From MGR-bin208 sp043780275 (GTDB lineage Bacteria; Bacteroidota; Bacteroidia; Chitinophagales; Chitinophagaceae), in the NCBI GenBank assembly GCA_043780275.1, contig JAYWCV010000076.1, positions 1 to 28,798 on the forward strand: a DNA stretch of 28,798 bases, read 5' to 3'. Position 1 is the first letter of the stretch. Each line of letters begins with the position of its first letter. Both the position numbers and the translations under genes were made by a program. This document shows, piece after piece, positions 16,424 to 27,000 of this stretch. The notes under the pieces are model-generated. The model did no database searches and was not told the DNA's origin. It saw only the letters and a list, made by a program, of their open reading frames with translations.

Positions 16424-18745
16424 ATGTGGAGAAAACTCGGTCAATTCATTTATCACAAACGACTTATTTTATTAGCGGGTTTATTATTGTTGACCATTTT
16501 CATGGGTTACCATGCCAGCAAGGTAAAATTAAGCTACGAGTTTGTCAGGGCCATACCAACCGACAATCCGAAATATATTGCTTTTCAGGAGTTCAGAAAA
16601 AAATATGGGGAAGATGGAAACTTGATGGTGTTGGGGGTTCAGACTGAACAATTTTTTGATGCTTCTTTCTTTAATAAATACAAAACGCTTCATCATGAAT
16701 TAAAAAAACTGAATGCAGTAGAAGAAGTTATATCAATTGTTTCGGCGGTTAATTTGGTTAAAAATTATGAAACCGAAAAACTGGAAGCAAAGAATATTTT
16801 TGAAAATATCGGAACGGGGCAACAGGCAATCGATAGCGGAAAGAATGTTTTTTTAAATCTTCCATTTTATCAGAACCGGATTTACAATCTTAAATCCAAT
16901 GCCTGGTTAATGGGGGTGAAAATCAACAATGAGGTAATGAATTCGAAGGACAGAGCTGCCGTGGTTACTTCCATTATTAAATTGGCTGACGAATTTTCTT
17001 TAGCTACCCAAACACAGGTTTATAAAAGTGGTCTTCCGCTAATTAGAACCGAAATGGCAACCCGAATTGCCGATGAAATGAAATGGTTCCTTTTTGCTTC
17101 GGCTCTTTTATGTGCTGTAATTCTGTTATTGTTCTTTCGCTCGGTAAGTTCTATGTTGCTTTCATTGGCAGTAGTTAGCATTGGCGTAATATGGAGTTTG
17201 GGAACCATGCATTTATTGGGTTACAGTATCACTTTGTTAACTGCATTGATTCCACCACTCGTTGTTGTAATTGGTATACCAAACTGTATTTATTTTCTCA
17301 ATAAATATCATACTTCCTATAATCAGACCGGTGATAAAAATGCAGCATTGATTTTAATGGTGGAGAAAATGGGTATCGTTACGTTGTTCTGTAACCTGGC
17401 AGCCGCAATAGGTTTTGCCGTTTTTGCATTGACCAAGAGTGCCATTCTGCAGGAGTTTGGCGTGGTGGCCGGCATTAATATTATGGCCTTGTTTTTCATT
17501 TCACTGATTATTATTCCGGCTGTTTTAGCTTATTTACCAAAACCCAAATCAAGGCACACGAGGTATTTGCACAACCGCAATTTACATCGCTGGCTCGACA
17601 GGCTGGAAAGATGGTCGTTGAATCATCGTAAATTGATTTATGTAACAACGGTAATTGTTATGCTGGTATCCTTAACCGGTATGACGCAATTAAAAAGTGT
17701 AGGCTTTATTGTAGATGATATACCCAAAACCGATAAGTTGTATACCGATCTGAAATTTTTCGAGCATCATTTCAAAGGAGTAATGCCATTAGAGATTTTG
17801 GTAAATACAAAAAAGAAATACGGTGTGAGCCGTAATCTGAATAATCTGGAACGGATTGATTCATTGACACATTACATGCAAACTATCCCTGCAATTGGCA
17901 AACCATTAAGTATTGTAGATGGGTTGAAATTTGCCAAACAGGCGTTTTTCGAAGGAGACAGTCAGTATTACAGTATGCCATCAGAGTTTGACCTACCGGG
18001 ACTTTCGCAATATTTAACCATGCGAAAAGACAGTACAGCTGCAAAAAATTCTTTTGCAAAAATAGTTTCCAGCTTTATGGATGAAGATAAAATGGAAGCC
18101 CGTATCAGTGTAAATATGCAGGATGTAGGCAGCCAGCGATTACCGCAGATCATTGATAGTATTCAAAAAAGATCGGACCAATTATTTGCAAAAGATAAAT
18201 ACGAAGTACAGTTTACAGGTACCAGTATTACTTTCCTCGAAGGAAGCCATTTTATCATCAATGGATTAAAAGAAAGTATTTTCTGGGCCTTCCTTTTAAT
18301 TGCATTGTGCATGTTTTACTTATTTAAATCATGGCGGATACTGATCACTTCTTTGATACCTAATATCATACCACTTGTTATTACAGCCGGTGTAATGGGA
18401 TGGGTTGGGGTACCTTTGAAACCTTCTACCGTATTGATATTTAGCGTAGCATTGGGTATTGCCATTGATGTTACCATCCGTTTCCTGGTAAACTATAAAC
18501 AAGAGCTGCCCAACTACAATAACAATATCGAAAAAACGGTTATTCAAACCATTCACAGTACCGGTATAAGTATTATTTATACATCGATGGTTTTGATTGC
18601 CGGGTTCATCATTTTTTGTTTCAGTGGTTTTGGCGGAACACAATCCCTTGGCTGGCTTACTTCATTAACATTGATAACTGCAACGCTTACAAACCTGGTT
18701 CTTTTGCCCGCAATACTGATTAGTTTCGGGAAGGAGAAAGCCTAA
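16424..18745 (+). CDS. MMPL/RND-superfamily exporter
   Basis: 773 residues in the inner membrane, with the RND/MMPL layout: one span near residues 12-32, a large periplasmic domain to about 215, five spans to about 385, another near 410, a second periplasmic domain to about 610, and five spans to the end. The fourth-span relay motif of the second half is ALGIAID682VTIRF. The matching site in the first half is IGIPN287CIYFLNKY, where Asn replaces the acidic residue. Relatives move lipids or hydrophobic compounds using proton flow; no substrate can be named. No membrane-fusion protein or outer-membrane channel gene is adjacent. The frame opens at TTG 16373, but ATG 16424 begins MWRKLGQFIYHKR, a normal cytoplasmic start. 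It is divergent from porZ. Confidence 0.87.
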   Translation: MWRKLGQFIYHKRLILLAGLLLLTIFMGYHASKVKLSYEFVRAIPTDNPKYIAFQEFRKKYGEDGNLMVLGVQTEQFFDASFFNKYKTLHHELKKLNAVEEVISIVSAVNLVKNYETEKLEAKNIFENIGTGQQAIDSGKNVFLNLPFYQNRIYNLKSNAWLMGVKINNEVMNSKDRAAVVTSIIKLADEFSLATQTQVYKSGLPLIRTEMATRIADEMKWFLFASALLCAVILLLFFRSVSSMLLSLAVVSIGVIWSLGTMHLLGYSITLLTALIPPLVVVIGIPNCIYFLNKYHTSYNQTGDKNAALILMVEKMGIVTLFCNLAAAIGFAVFALTKSAILQEFGVVAGINIMALFFISLIIIPAVLAYLPKPKSRHTRYLHNRNLHRWLDRLERWSLNHRKLIYVTTVIVMLVSLTGMTQLKSVGFIVDDIPKTDKLYTDLKFFEHHFKGVMPLEILVNTKKKYGVSRNLNNLERIDSLTHYMQTIPAIGKPLSIVDGLKFAKQAFFEGDSQYYSMPSEFDLPGLSQYLTMRKDSTAAKNSFAKIVSSFMDEDKMEARISVNMQDVGSQRLPQIIDSIQKRSDQLFAKDKYEVQFTGTSITFLEGSHFIINGLKESIFWAFLLIALCMFYLFKSWRILITSLIPNIIPLVITAGVMGWVGVPLKPSTVLIFSVALGIAIDVTIRFLVNYKQELPNYNNNIEKTVIQTIHSTGISIIYTSMVLIAGFIIFCFSGFGGTQSLGWLTSLTLITATLTNLVLLPAILISFGKEKA

Positions 18746-18854
18746 TACATGTATATTATTTTAATATCATTTTAATGCTCAACATAAGTTTTCCAACTTA
18801 AGGAAAATTTAATCTATTAAACCCGTAAGAAAAGTTTGAATTGTTGATGAGAAC

Positions 18855-18973
18855 ATTATATTCGTGCAACATTTTAACAAAAAATTTGTCTTTTGTTAGA
18901 AGGAAGTATCAGTATTTGTTTTTGAATTAAGGCTCAAAAATTTTTCACTTCTTTTTTTTAGACAAACTTTCTT
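18855..18973 (+). promoter_or_regulatory. promoter and leader of the first susC, shared with the second
   Basis: Positions 18855-18880 are identical over 26 bp to 23961-23986 upstream of the second susC. Within it, GCAAC (18866-18870) and GTCT (18888-18891) are 17 nt apart, which resembles an ECF sigma promoter (-35 AAC type, -10 GTC type) rather than TAnnTTTG; that reading is inference. A second shared block, GACAAACTTTCTT (18961-18973), lies 15 nt before the ATG. The DNA between the blocks is not shared. Confidence 0.5.
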
Positions 18974-18988
18974 CATAAACCAAAAAAC

Positions 18989-21900
18989 ATGCAAATGAGA
19001 AAACTGCTATTATTCAGTTTGGCCTCCTTGTTCTTTGCAGGACAATTGATGGCACAAAAAACCATTACCGGTAAGGTTATGGATGAAAAGGGTGATCCCC
19101 TTTCAAATGTTACAACTCTTATAAAAGGTACTAAAACAGGAACAACAACCACTGCTGATGGAAGTTTTTCCATTGAAGTAGGATCCAATGCTAAAGCATT
19201 AGTTTTTTCTTCAACTGGCATGACAACAAAAGAAGTTGCTATTGGAACTGCAAGTTCATTAAGTGTTACACTGCAAACAAGTATTTCAGAACTTTCTGAA
19301 GTAGTAGTAACGGGAGTGGGTGTTGCAACCAGCAAGAAAAAACTGGGTATTTCTGTAGAATCTATTACAGCAGATAAATTACCAGCTGGTATGTCTGCTT
19401 CGGTTGATCAGGCCTTGGTTGGAAAGATTGCCGGTGCTCAAATAAGCAGCACCAATGGTTCTCCCGGCCGCCCTACCAATATCTTATTAAGAGGTGTTAA
19501 TACCATTAACAGAGGTACATTACCGATGATTATGTTGGATGGTATTGAAGTACGTGGAACTGATTTAAACTCGTTGGATTTAACCAATATTGAAAGAATA
19601 GAGGTTGTACAAGGTGCGGCTTCTGCAACAATTTATGGGGCACAGGGAGCAAATGGAGTTATCCAGTTATTTTCCAAAAAAGGTAAAATGGGAAAAATCC
19701 AGATTGATGCATCATCCAGTATTGCCCGTAATACCATGCTGAATATTGGTGGTGTAGAGAAAGCAAGGTTGCATGGTTTCACGACAAATGCAAATGGCGA
19801 TGTTGTAGGAAGTTCAGGAAACCCAATTGCATTAGATCCTGCTATCAGTGTGTTTCGTGAAAACGTATTGATTAACTTGAATTCTCCTTTAACATTAATC
19901 AATAAGCCGTATGGAACAAATAACCTTAAATATTATGACCACTTTGCCGAATTTTATTTACCGGCAAACACGATTAATAATTCTATTACCATTTCAGGTG
20001 CAAAAGAGAATTTGGATTTCAATTTTTCTATATCGGATAATAGACAGGAAAGCAATTTTAGGAATAATGGAAATTTCTCCCGTTCAAATTTAACGTCAAA
20101 TATTGGTGTGGGTCTTGCTAAAAATTTAAAATTCAGATCTACAACGCAAGTGATTTATACCAAGAATACCTTAAACGATCAAACAGGTAGAGGTATCATG
20201 TTTGCATTGAATAACACAAGGCCGTTTGCCAATTACAATTATCAAATGCCTGATGGCAATTACGGATATTATTATGGTGATGCTTCAGGTGTAAATGGAT
20301 ATAACCCCAATTACAGAACTCAGTATTCAAGTAATTTGGACAACAAAATCGACATTGTTCAAAACTTAAGTTTGAATTACAAACCTAACCGTTTTGTAGA
20401 TTTGGATGTTAAATATGGCATGAATTACCAGACGCAGGATACCAAGTATGATGTAGCTGCACAGGATAATAATGCAAGTTATAAATTCTGGAATGGTGCA
20501 AGGGTGTGGAACGGGAACTATTATGGCGCAGGTGCTGTAGGAACCTCCGGTTCAATAGATAATTTCAGGTACAGAACTTTTTTCCAGAATTTAATTAGTA
20601 CAGCAACTGTTAATACCGATTTTGCAAAAGATTTCAATATTAACATACCTGTAAAAACAACTACACAATTAGCATTTGATTTCAGAAAAAATGATTTTCA
20701 ACAATATATTACCTGGGGTGGTGATGCGCCGTTTTATACACCATATACTGCAAGTCAGATGGTAACTTATAGAATTCAGGATGATTACAGAGAGAAGTTT
20801 GTTACTTACGGATATTTGGTAAATCATCGATTTGAAATTGGTGATTGGGCAGGTATTTCCGGTGGAGTAAGAAGTGATTATTCGTCTGCTTTCGGATCAG
20901 GTTCAAAGCCAGCTACTTTCCCAAGAGGAGATGCTTATGTAAGACTTTCTCAATTGGATTTCTGGAAAAACAGCAAAGTGAGTTCTATCATGCCGGAATT
21001 TAAAGTTAGAGCGGCTTATGGTGAGGCAGGTATTCAGCCAAGAGCTTTTGACAGATTTCCAACCTTAGGTACTGCAAACATTGGAAATACCGTTGGATTT
21101 ACTACCAGAGTAAATAACCCAAATCCAAACCTGAACGTGGAAATATCTAAAGAGCTTGAAGTGGGAATGGATATGACCTTTAAAGGATTAAAGGGAAATT
21201 GGTTAAGTTCTATTAATTTGTCTGCAACTTATTGGGACAGGAGTACAGACAACGCTATTTATAGTGTGGATGCCCCTGCAAGTAGTGGTATAGGCACTGT
21301 GTTAGATAATGCATTTGGGTTGACATCAAACGGTATTCAGGCATCTTTAAATGCAAGAGTATTGAACAGCAATAACATAAGTTGGAACTTTACAACAAAT
21401 TTCAGTAAGCAAACATCCTTGATTTCTTCAGTTAAAGGTGGAGCCGAAATTATTGTTATTTCAAATGCAGGTAGCAGTAACTATATATTGAAGGCAGGTG
21501 AAAAAGTAGGTCAGCTTTATGGCAATAATATGATAACCAGTCTTACACAGACTAACGCAAAAGGTGTTCCTTATATTCCGGTTGCTTCTCAGGGACTTTA
21601 TACAGTTGCATCAAATGGATGGGTTGTAGATAAAGCAACAAAAATTCCTTTTGTTACTCCTGAAAAGGTAGCCTTAGGCGATCCTAATCCTAAATTCAAT
21701 ATGTCATTCATCAATGAACTTTCTTATAAAAACTTTTTCCAGCTATCTATGCAGTGGGATTGGATTTACAAAAGCCATATCTATAACCAAACAAGACAGT
21801 GGATGTACAGAGATGGGATACATAAAGATTATGCAAAACCATTTACAATTGATGGCGTTACTGAAGCATATGGCTCTTTCTATAGAGGAGTTTATGCAAA

Positions 21901-22186
21901 TGTACAGGCAAACGGAACCCGGAATTATTTTTATGAAGATGCCTCTTTCTTAAGACTGCGTAACCTGTCTATGGCTTTTGATTTTGCAAAATTTGTAAAA
22001 ATTAATGGGTTTAACAGATTGCAGTTGGTGCTGACAGGACGTAATCTGTTTACTGCTACCAAATACCAGGGATTTGATCCAGAGGTAAGTTCTGGTACAT
22101 CTAATTCAGCTTTCGACAGAGGTGTTGATCATAATACCGTTCCAAATCTGAAAACATATCAAGTAGGACTAAACTTAGGCTTTTAA
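18989..22186 (+). CDS. SusC/RagA-family TonB-linked outer membrane protein (first pair)
   Basis: TonB-dependent importer barrel that works with a SusD lipoprotein to take up oligosaccharides, peptides or other large nutrients. 1065 residues. Signal peptide about 1-22 (ends LMAQ). A carboxypeptidase-regulatory-like domain covers about 23-95 (KTITGKVMDEKGDP). The TonB-box-like segment ELSEVVVTG at about 100-108 precedes the plug (KIAGAQISSTNGSPGRP, MIMLDGIEV, ERIEVVQGAASATIYGAQG). The rest is a beta barrel ending in the outer-membrane signal aromatic Phe (VGLNLGF). The plug wording departs a little from classical SusC (IQLFSKKGK in place of ILITTKKGK), so it belongs to a different subgroup from the second copy. 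Its susD starts 18 nt downstream. The substrate is unknown. Confidence 0.95.
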   Translation: MQMRKLLLFSLASLFFAGQLMAQKTITGKVMDEKGDPLSNVTTLIKGTKTGTTTTADGSFSIEVGSNAKALVFSSTGMTTKEVAIGTASSLSVTLQTSISELSEVVVTGVGVATSKKKLGISVESITADKLPAGMSASVDQALVGKIAGAQISSTNGSPGRPTNILLRGVNTINRGTLPMIMLDGIEVRGTDLNSLDLTNIERIEVVQGAASATIYGAQGANGVIQLFSKKGKMGKIQIDASSSIARNTMLNIGGVEKARLHGFTTNANGDVVGSSGNPIALDPAISVFRENVLINLNSPLTLINKPYGTNNLKYYDHFAEFYLPANTINNSITISGAKENLDFNFSISDNRQESNFRNNGNFSRSNLTSNIGVGLAKNLKFRSTTQVIYTKNTLNDQTGRGIMFALNNTRPFANYNYQMPDGNYGYYYGDASGVNGYNPNYRTQYSSNLDNKIDIVQNLSLNYKPNRFVDLDVKYGMNYQTQDTKYDVAAQDNNASYKFWNGARVWNGNYYGAGAVGTSGSIDNFRYRTFFQNLISTATVNTDFAKDFNINIPVKTTTQLAFDFRKNDFQQYITWGGDAPFYTPYTASQMVTYRIQDDYREKFVTYGYLVNHRFEIGDWAGISGGVRSDYSSAFGSGSKPATFPRGDAYVRLSQLDFWKNSKVSSIMPEFKVRAAYGEAGIQPRAFDRFPTLGTANIGNTVGFTTRVNNPNPNLNVEISKELEVGMDMTFKGLKGNWLSSINLSATYWDRSTDNAIYSVDAPASSGIGTVLDNAFGLTSNGIQASLNARVLNSNNISWNFTTNFSKQTSLISSVKGGAEIIVISNAGSSNYILKAGEKVGQLYGNNMITSLTQTNAKGVPYIPVASQGLYTVASNGWVVDKATKIPFVTPEKVALGDPNPKFNMSFINELSYKNFFQLSMQWDWIYKSHIYNQTRQWMYRDGIHKDYAKPFTIDGVTEAYGSFYRGVYANVQANGTRNYFYEDASFLRLRNLSMAFDFAKFVKINGFNRLQLVLTGRNLFTATKYQGFDPEVSSGTSNSAFDRGVDHNTVPNLKTYQVGLNLGF

Positions 22187-22204
22187 TTAAATAAATTATT
22201 TTTT

Positions 22205-23851
22205 ATGAAAAAAATACAAACCTTACTTTTTACCTTGCTATTGCTGAGCAGCTTTATCTCGTGTAAAAAGGAATTAGATATAAAAAACACAAACCAACCG
22301 GTTCCCGAAAGTGCCTTAACTGAAGCAGGTATGCTGGCCTTCGCACAAGGCGGTATTTATAGAAACGGATTCAGGGATCTTAAACACGTTGATGGAGTTT
22401 ATGGATTCTTCTGGTCCGGAGCGATCGGATTTCATGAGATGATGGGCGATGCTATCGGTATGGAAGCGGCCAATGCATTCACTAACCAATTAGGTTGCCC
22501 GGATGCTGTTACATTAGATAATGGTACCGTTGTAATAAATCCGAATTCACCAAAGAAGCAGATTGACATGATTCGGTCAGTGAATCAAAATTCTAATCAG
22601 GGACAAAATCCACTTTTTTATGAGTGGGCTTATATGTACTCCATGATCAGTTCTAGTAATTTTATTTTAGCTAATGTTGATAAAATAACTTTCGCTGCAG
22701 ATGGAGCAACCAAAAAAGCAACCATTAAAGCTTGGGCATATTGGTGGAAAGGATTTGCTTATGCAAGAATCGGTTCGATTTATTATGCCGGTTTGATAAA
22801 TGATGTGGCTTCTGTTACAAATAATAAATACGTAACTAAAGAGGCCATTATTGCCGAATCCAATAAAAACTTGGATTTGTGTGCTACAGCTTTAAACGAT
22901 GTTGCTGTAGTAATCGCACATAATTCAGTTTTAACGACTCTTATACCTAGTTTTTGCCAAGTAGGTAAAGGTGGAGTATTAAGTGTTGCAGAATGGAAAA
23001 GAAGCGTAAATACAATGAAAGCCCGTAATATACTGGTAAACACGCCTGCAAAATCTATAACTGCAGCTCAGTGGAACAGTATTCTAACGTTGACGGCAAG
23101 TGGGACAGGTGTTTCATCTGCAGACAAGGTATTTACCGGCCGTTCAAATGCAGCAGGTGATTGGTTATCCCCTGCAACTGGAACCGTTGCTTCAAGGATA
23201 CAAGGTGCTCAAGCTGGTGCAAATACGTATAAATTAAGTGAAAGACTGGTGCAGGAATTTAAAGCCGGTGACAGAAGATTAGCAAATAATATGGTTATTA
23301 CTGCTACCTGGGTTGGCAATTCTGACAGGGGTAATTCTTTTAATACTCGTTGGAGATTACTTAATGCCGGATTAGGTCAGGCAGGTGTAAAAGTTTATAC
23401 AAATACAGGTGCCGGATTGGAAGAAATATTCCTAGCAAGCAGTTACGAAGAGAATGACCTAATGAGAGCAGAAGCATTAATCAACACAGGATCGATTGAT
23501 GCTGGTCTTGCTTTGGTTGATGCGGTTCGTGCTTCTCAGGGAGCTGGAGTTGCAGCCGTTTCAGGTACAGGTTTAACTTTGGTACAAGCCAGAGAAGAAC
23601 TGAGAAGAGAAAGAAGATGTGCTTTACCATTCATCGGGTTATCATTTTATGATGCCCGTCGTTTCGGATTTATCGATCCGGTTTCGCAAGGTGGTGGAAG
23701 AACAGGTTGTGTAGTTATTTCAAGTACCGGTGTTGTAAATACAAATGCCCGAATTGATTACAGTTTCCTTGATTACTGGGATGTTCCGGATAATGAATTG
23801 GCCATCAATCCTGCCGCTTCAGGAAGTGCTCCAACAAAAAACCCTAAATAG
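22205..23851 (+). CDS. SusD/RagB-family surface lipoprotein (first pair)
   Basis: Surface lipoprotein that forms the lid over the SusC barrel and binds nutrient. 548 residues. Lipoprotein signal MKKIQTLLFTLLLLSSFISC with lipidated Cys20, followed by KKELDIKN, the usual post-lipobox start. Helical TPR-like parts include YEWAYMYSMISSSNFILANV and AWAYWWKGFAYARIGSIYY. The C-terminal SusD signature reads LMRAEALINTGSIDAGLALV, then ARE-ELRRERRCALPFIGLSFYDARRFGF and DYWDVPDNEL. The middle region carries variable loops that probably set specificity. The gene follows its susC by 18 nt and is closed by a terminator 23 bp after the stop, so the pair is one transcript. The substrate cannot be told. Confidence 0.94.
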   Translation: MKKIQTLLFTLLLLSSFISCKKELDIKNTNQPVPESALTEAGMLAFAQGGIYRNGFRDLKHVDGVYGFFWSGAIGFHEMMGDAIGMEAANAFTNQLGCPDAVTLDNGTVVINPNSPKKQIDMIRSVNQNSNQGQNPLFYEWAYMYSMISSSNFILANVDKITFAADGATKKATIKAWAYWWKGFAYARIGSIYYAGLINDVASVTNNKYVTKEAIIAESNKNLDLCATALNDVAVVIAHNSVLTTLIPSFCQVGKGGVLSVAEWKRSVNTMKARNILVNTPAKSITAAQWNSILTLTASGTGVSSADKVFTGRSNAAGDWLSPATGTVASRIQGAQAGANTYKLSERLVQEFKAGDRRLANNMVITATWVGNSDRGNSFNTRWRLLNAGLGQAGVKVYTNTGAGLEEIFLASSYEENDLMRAEALINTGSIDAGLALVDAVRASQGAGVAAVSGTGLTLVQAREELRRERRCALPFIGLSFYDARRFGFIDPVSQGGGRTGCVVISSTGVVNTNARIDYSFLDYWDVPDNELAINPAASGSAPTKNPK

Positions 23852-23874
23852 ATTTTTAATGTAAGCTTAATACT

Positions 23875-23903
23875 AAAAAGGTCCGCAATTGCGGGCCTTT
23901 TTT
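23875..23903 (+). terminator. terminator after the first susCD pair
   Basis: AAAAAGGTCCGC (23875-23886) pairs with GCGGGCCTTTTT (23891-23902) over loop AATT, a 12-bp stem with one G-U wobble, and a T run to 23903. Its core differs at only 3 of 18 positions from the terminator core at 7060-7077. Confidence 0.9.
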
Positions 23904-23960
23904 ATTTGTTTAATAAGTCAATAATTGTGTTAATTTATTTTAGGGGAAGGCCATGTTTTA

Positions 23961-24062
23961 ATTATATTCGTGCAACATTTTAACAATTATTTTTGTCTCT
24001 AATAGAATAATTGATGAAAAAATAATTAACTGTTTCGATTTTTTTTACGGACAAACTTTCTT
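23961..24062 (+). promoter_or_regulatory. promoter and leader of the second susC, shared with the first
   Basis: 23961-23986 repeats 18855-18880 exactly. GCAAC (23972-23976) and GTCT (23995-23998) are 18 nt apart. The overlapping TATTTTTG (23988-23995) would also fit a standard -7 box here, but the first copy lacks one (AAAATTTG). GACAAACTTTCTT (24050-24062) is the second shared block, 17 nt before the ATG. About 80 nt of leader separate GTCT from the start codon. Confidence 0.5.
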
Positions 24063-24079
24063 TTTTAAACTAAAAAAAC

Positions 24080-27000
24080 ATGCAAATGAAAAAATTGCTA
24101 TTATTCGGTGTAGCCTCTTTGTTCTTAATTGGACAAGTATGGGCACAGAAAACCATTACTGGTAAAGTAATGGATGAAAAAGGAGACCCCGTTTCGGAAG
24201 TCTCTGTTACTGTAAAAGGTACAACCATTGGAACAACTACAAAAGCAGATGGTACATTTACATTAACTGTACCGGCTACTGGAAAAACATTAGTTTTTTC
24301 TTCCGTAAACTTTGCTAACCAGGAAGCTAACATTGGCTCTCAATCTGCCTTTAGCATTAGTATGAAAAGTACAGATGCTACATTGTCAGAAGTAGTAGTA
24401 ACTGCTTATGGAATTAAAAGAGATAAGAAAACCCTTGGTTATTCTACTCCGACTATTGCTGCAGAAGATTTAACTGCAGTAAGGAATACAAATGTTACAA
24501 ATGCTATTGTTGGTAAAGTTGCCGGTGTGCGTACACAAGGTACTGGTGGCTCATTTACCGGTTCATCTATTTTAATCAGAGGGTATACATCAATGACAGG
24601 TTCTAGTGCGCCGCTGTTTGTAATTGATGGAGTACCAATTGACAATGGAGGAGGAGGTGTTGCTCTTCAAAATGGTGCATCCAGTTCAAATCGTGCTGTA
24701 GATCTCAACCCGGATGACATACAGGAAATGACTGTTTTGAAAGGCGCAGCTGCAACATCTTTGTATGGCTCTCGTGGTGCTGCAGGTGTTATTCTTATCA
24801 CTACAAAAAAAGGAAAAAGTAAGAGTAAGAATAACGTCGATTTCAATTCTTCATACCAGGTAGTATCTGTAAACCGGTTACCGGAGTATCAGAATGAATA
24901 TGCCCAGGGAACTTCTGTAGGAGTTAATACTGCTACTTCTACAGTTGGACTCTATAATTTTAATGCAACCACTTCCTGGGGACCTAGAATGGTTGGCCAA
25001 ACGGTCACCAACTTTTTTGGGAAATCGGAAATATTACAAGCCTATCCAAATAACGTATCAGATATTTTCGAAAATGGATTTAATCGTCAAAACACGGTGA
25101 GTTTCAGCGGTGGAAGTGATAAAACCACTTATAGAGTTTCATATAACAATACCTTAGAAACTTATGTTATTGCTCGTAATAGACTAAATAAAAACGTTTT
25201 GACCGTTAATCTGAATTCAGAACTAACTAATAAATTAACGGTTAGTGCATATATGAGTGCCAATAATACTTCATCAATTAGAACTCAGCAGGGTAACCAG
25301 CTTTCTAATCCTGTTTTCAGATCTCTTTTTACACCCAGAAGTTATGATTTGACTAACAGCCCATACTATGCTGCCAATGGAGATCAGCTATTTTTTGCTG
25401 GAGAAGATAACCCTTACTGGTCAATTGATAATGTTCGGTTCAATGATGCAACAAATAGAGTTCTCGGCAATTTGGGTTTAAACTATAAATTCAATGATTG
25501 GTTGAATGCCGACATTAAATTTGGTGCTGATTTACAGTCTTTCAGTTCGCATGGATATGACGAGATTGGTTCTCGTGGTGGTGGTAATACCTCAGCCAAT
25601 GGTACTGGTGGTGTTCGGGATATTAGATCTAATTTAATGAACATAAACTCCTATGCGACACTTAATGCGCAGAAAAAAATTGGAAAATTTAATGTTATCG
25701 GAACTTTAGGTAATGAGATTTTTGACAATTATTCTAATTCTGTCAATATTAGAAGTACCGGTTTGGCTATTCGTGGATTTGATCAAATCAGCAATGCTAC
25801 AGTGCTTTTTACACCTGCGGTTGGAACTTCTCAGGTAAGAACTATTGGTGTTTTTGCAGATGCGGTTCTTGAATACAACAGATGGTTATCATTGAACCTG
25901 AAAGCGAGAAATGATTTTGCATCAACGTTGGCTCCTGGAAATAGATCGATATTTTATCCTGCAGCATCTTTGAGTTCTGTAATGACAGATGCAATTCCTG
26001 CTTTGAAAAATAAAGTATTAAGTTTTTGGAAGATGCATGCAAACTATGGTGTTGTTGGTCGTGCAGCACCAGCATATAATACAGATAACTACGCCGCCTT
26101 GGGTGGTGCAGCGGACGGTTTCGGACCAAGTATTTTATATCCATTTAATAACCTTTCCGGTTATACTATTTCTAATTCAGCGGGTAATATCAAGCTGAAA
26201 CCCGAATTTACCACTGAGTGGGAAATTGGAACTAATGTAAGATTGTTAAACAACAGAATTACCCTAGAAGTAAACTATTACCAACGTTTATTGACTGATG
26301 GTTTGTTTCCGGTACCCGTATCTCCAGCTTCTGGTGTAACTAGTTTATTCCAAAATGCCGGTGAAATTGAAACAAAGGGCACTGAAATAACCCTGGGTGT
26401 AGTACCTATAAAAACCAAAAATTTTGTTTGGAGTATTAATGCAAATCATACTCAATTCAAAAGCATTGTGACTAAATTAGCTCCTGGTGTTTCTGTAATT
26501 ACACTGGCAGGTTTTGTTACTCCAAATATTCGACTGGTTAAGGGTGATGAGTATGGTGCTATTTATGGAAATAAGTACAATAGAGATGCACAGGGCAGAA
26601 TGATTCTGCAAACTACAGGTGTTAATGCCGGTTTACCTCTTCCAACTTCAGGTGTATTTAATATTGGGAATTCCAATCCTCTTTATACCATGGGGATCAC
26701 CAATACTTTTACGTATAAGTTCTTTACTTTAGATGTATTGTTTGATATAAGGGAAGGTGGAGCTTTGTATAGCAGAAACCTTGCCGATTTAAGAAGAAAT
26801 GGTGCAGTTGTAGAAACTGCCGATAAGCCACGTTTCGATAAAGACAATGTTACCCCACTACTTAACTACCAGTTTACTGGTGTAGATGTGAACGGTAACC
26901 CGGTTAATATTCCAATACGTGCCGACCAATACTGGGGAAATGGTGGAAAATATGTTGCAGCAGAAGGATTTATGGTAAACACATCCTGGTTCAGAGTAAG

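Noticed and set aside
18786..18810. Hairpin TTTTCC/GGAAAA after the MMPL gene as a terminator
   Set aside because: The stem is AT-rich with a G-U pair and no T run follows; not enough to call.
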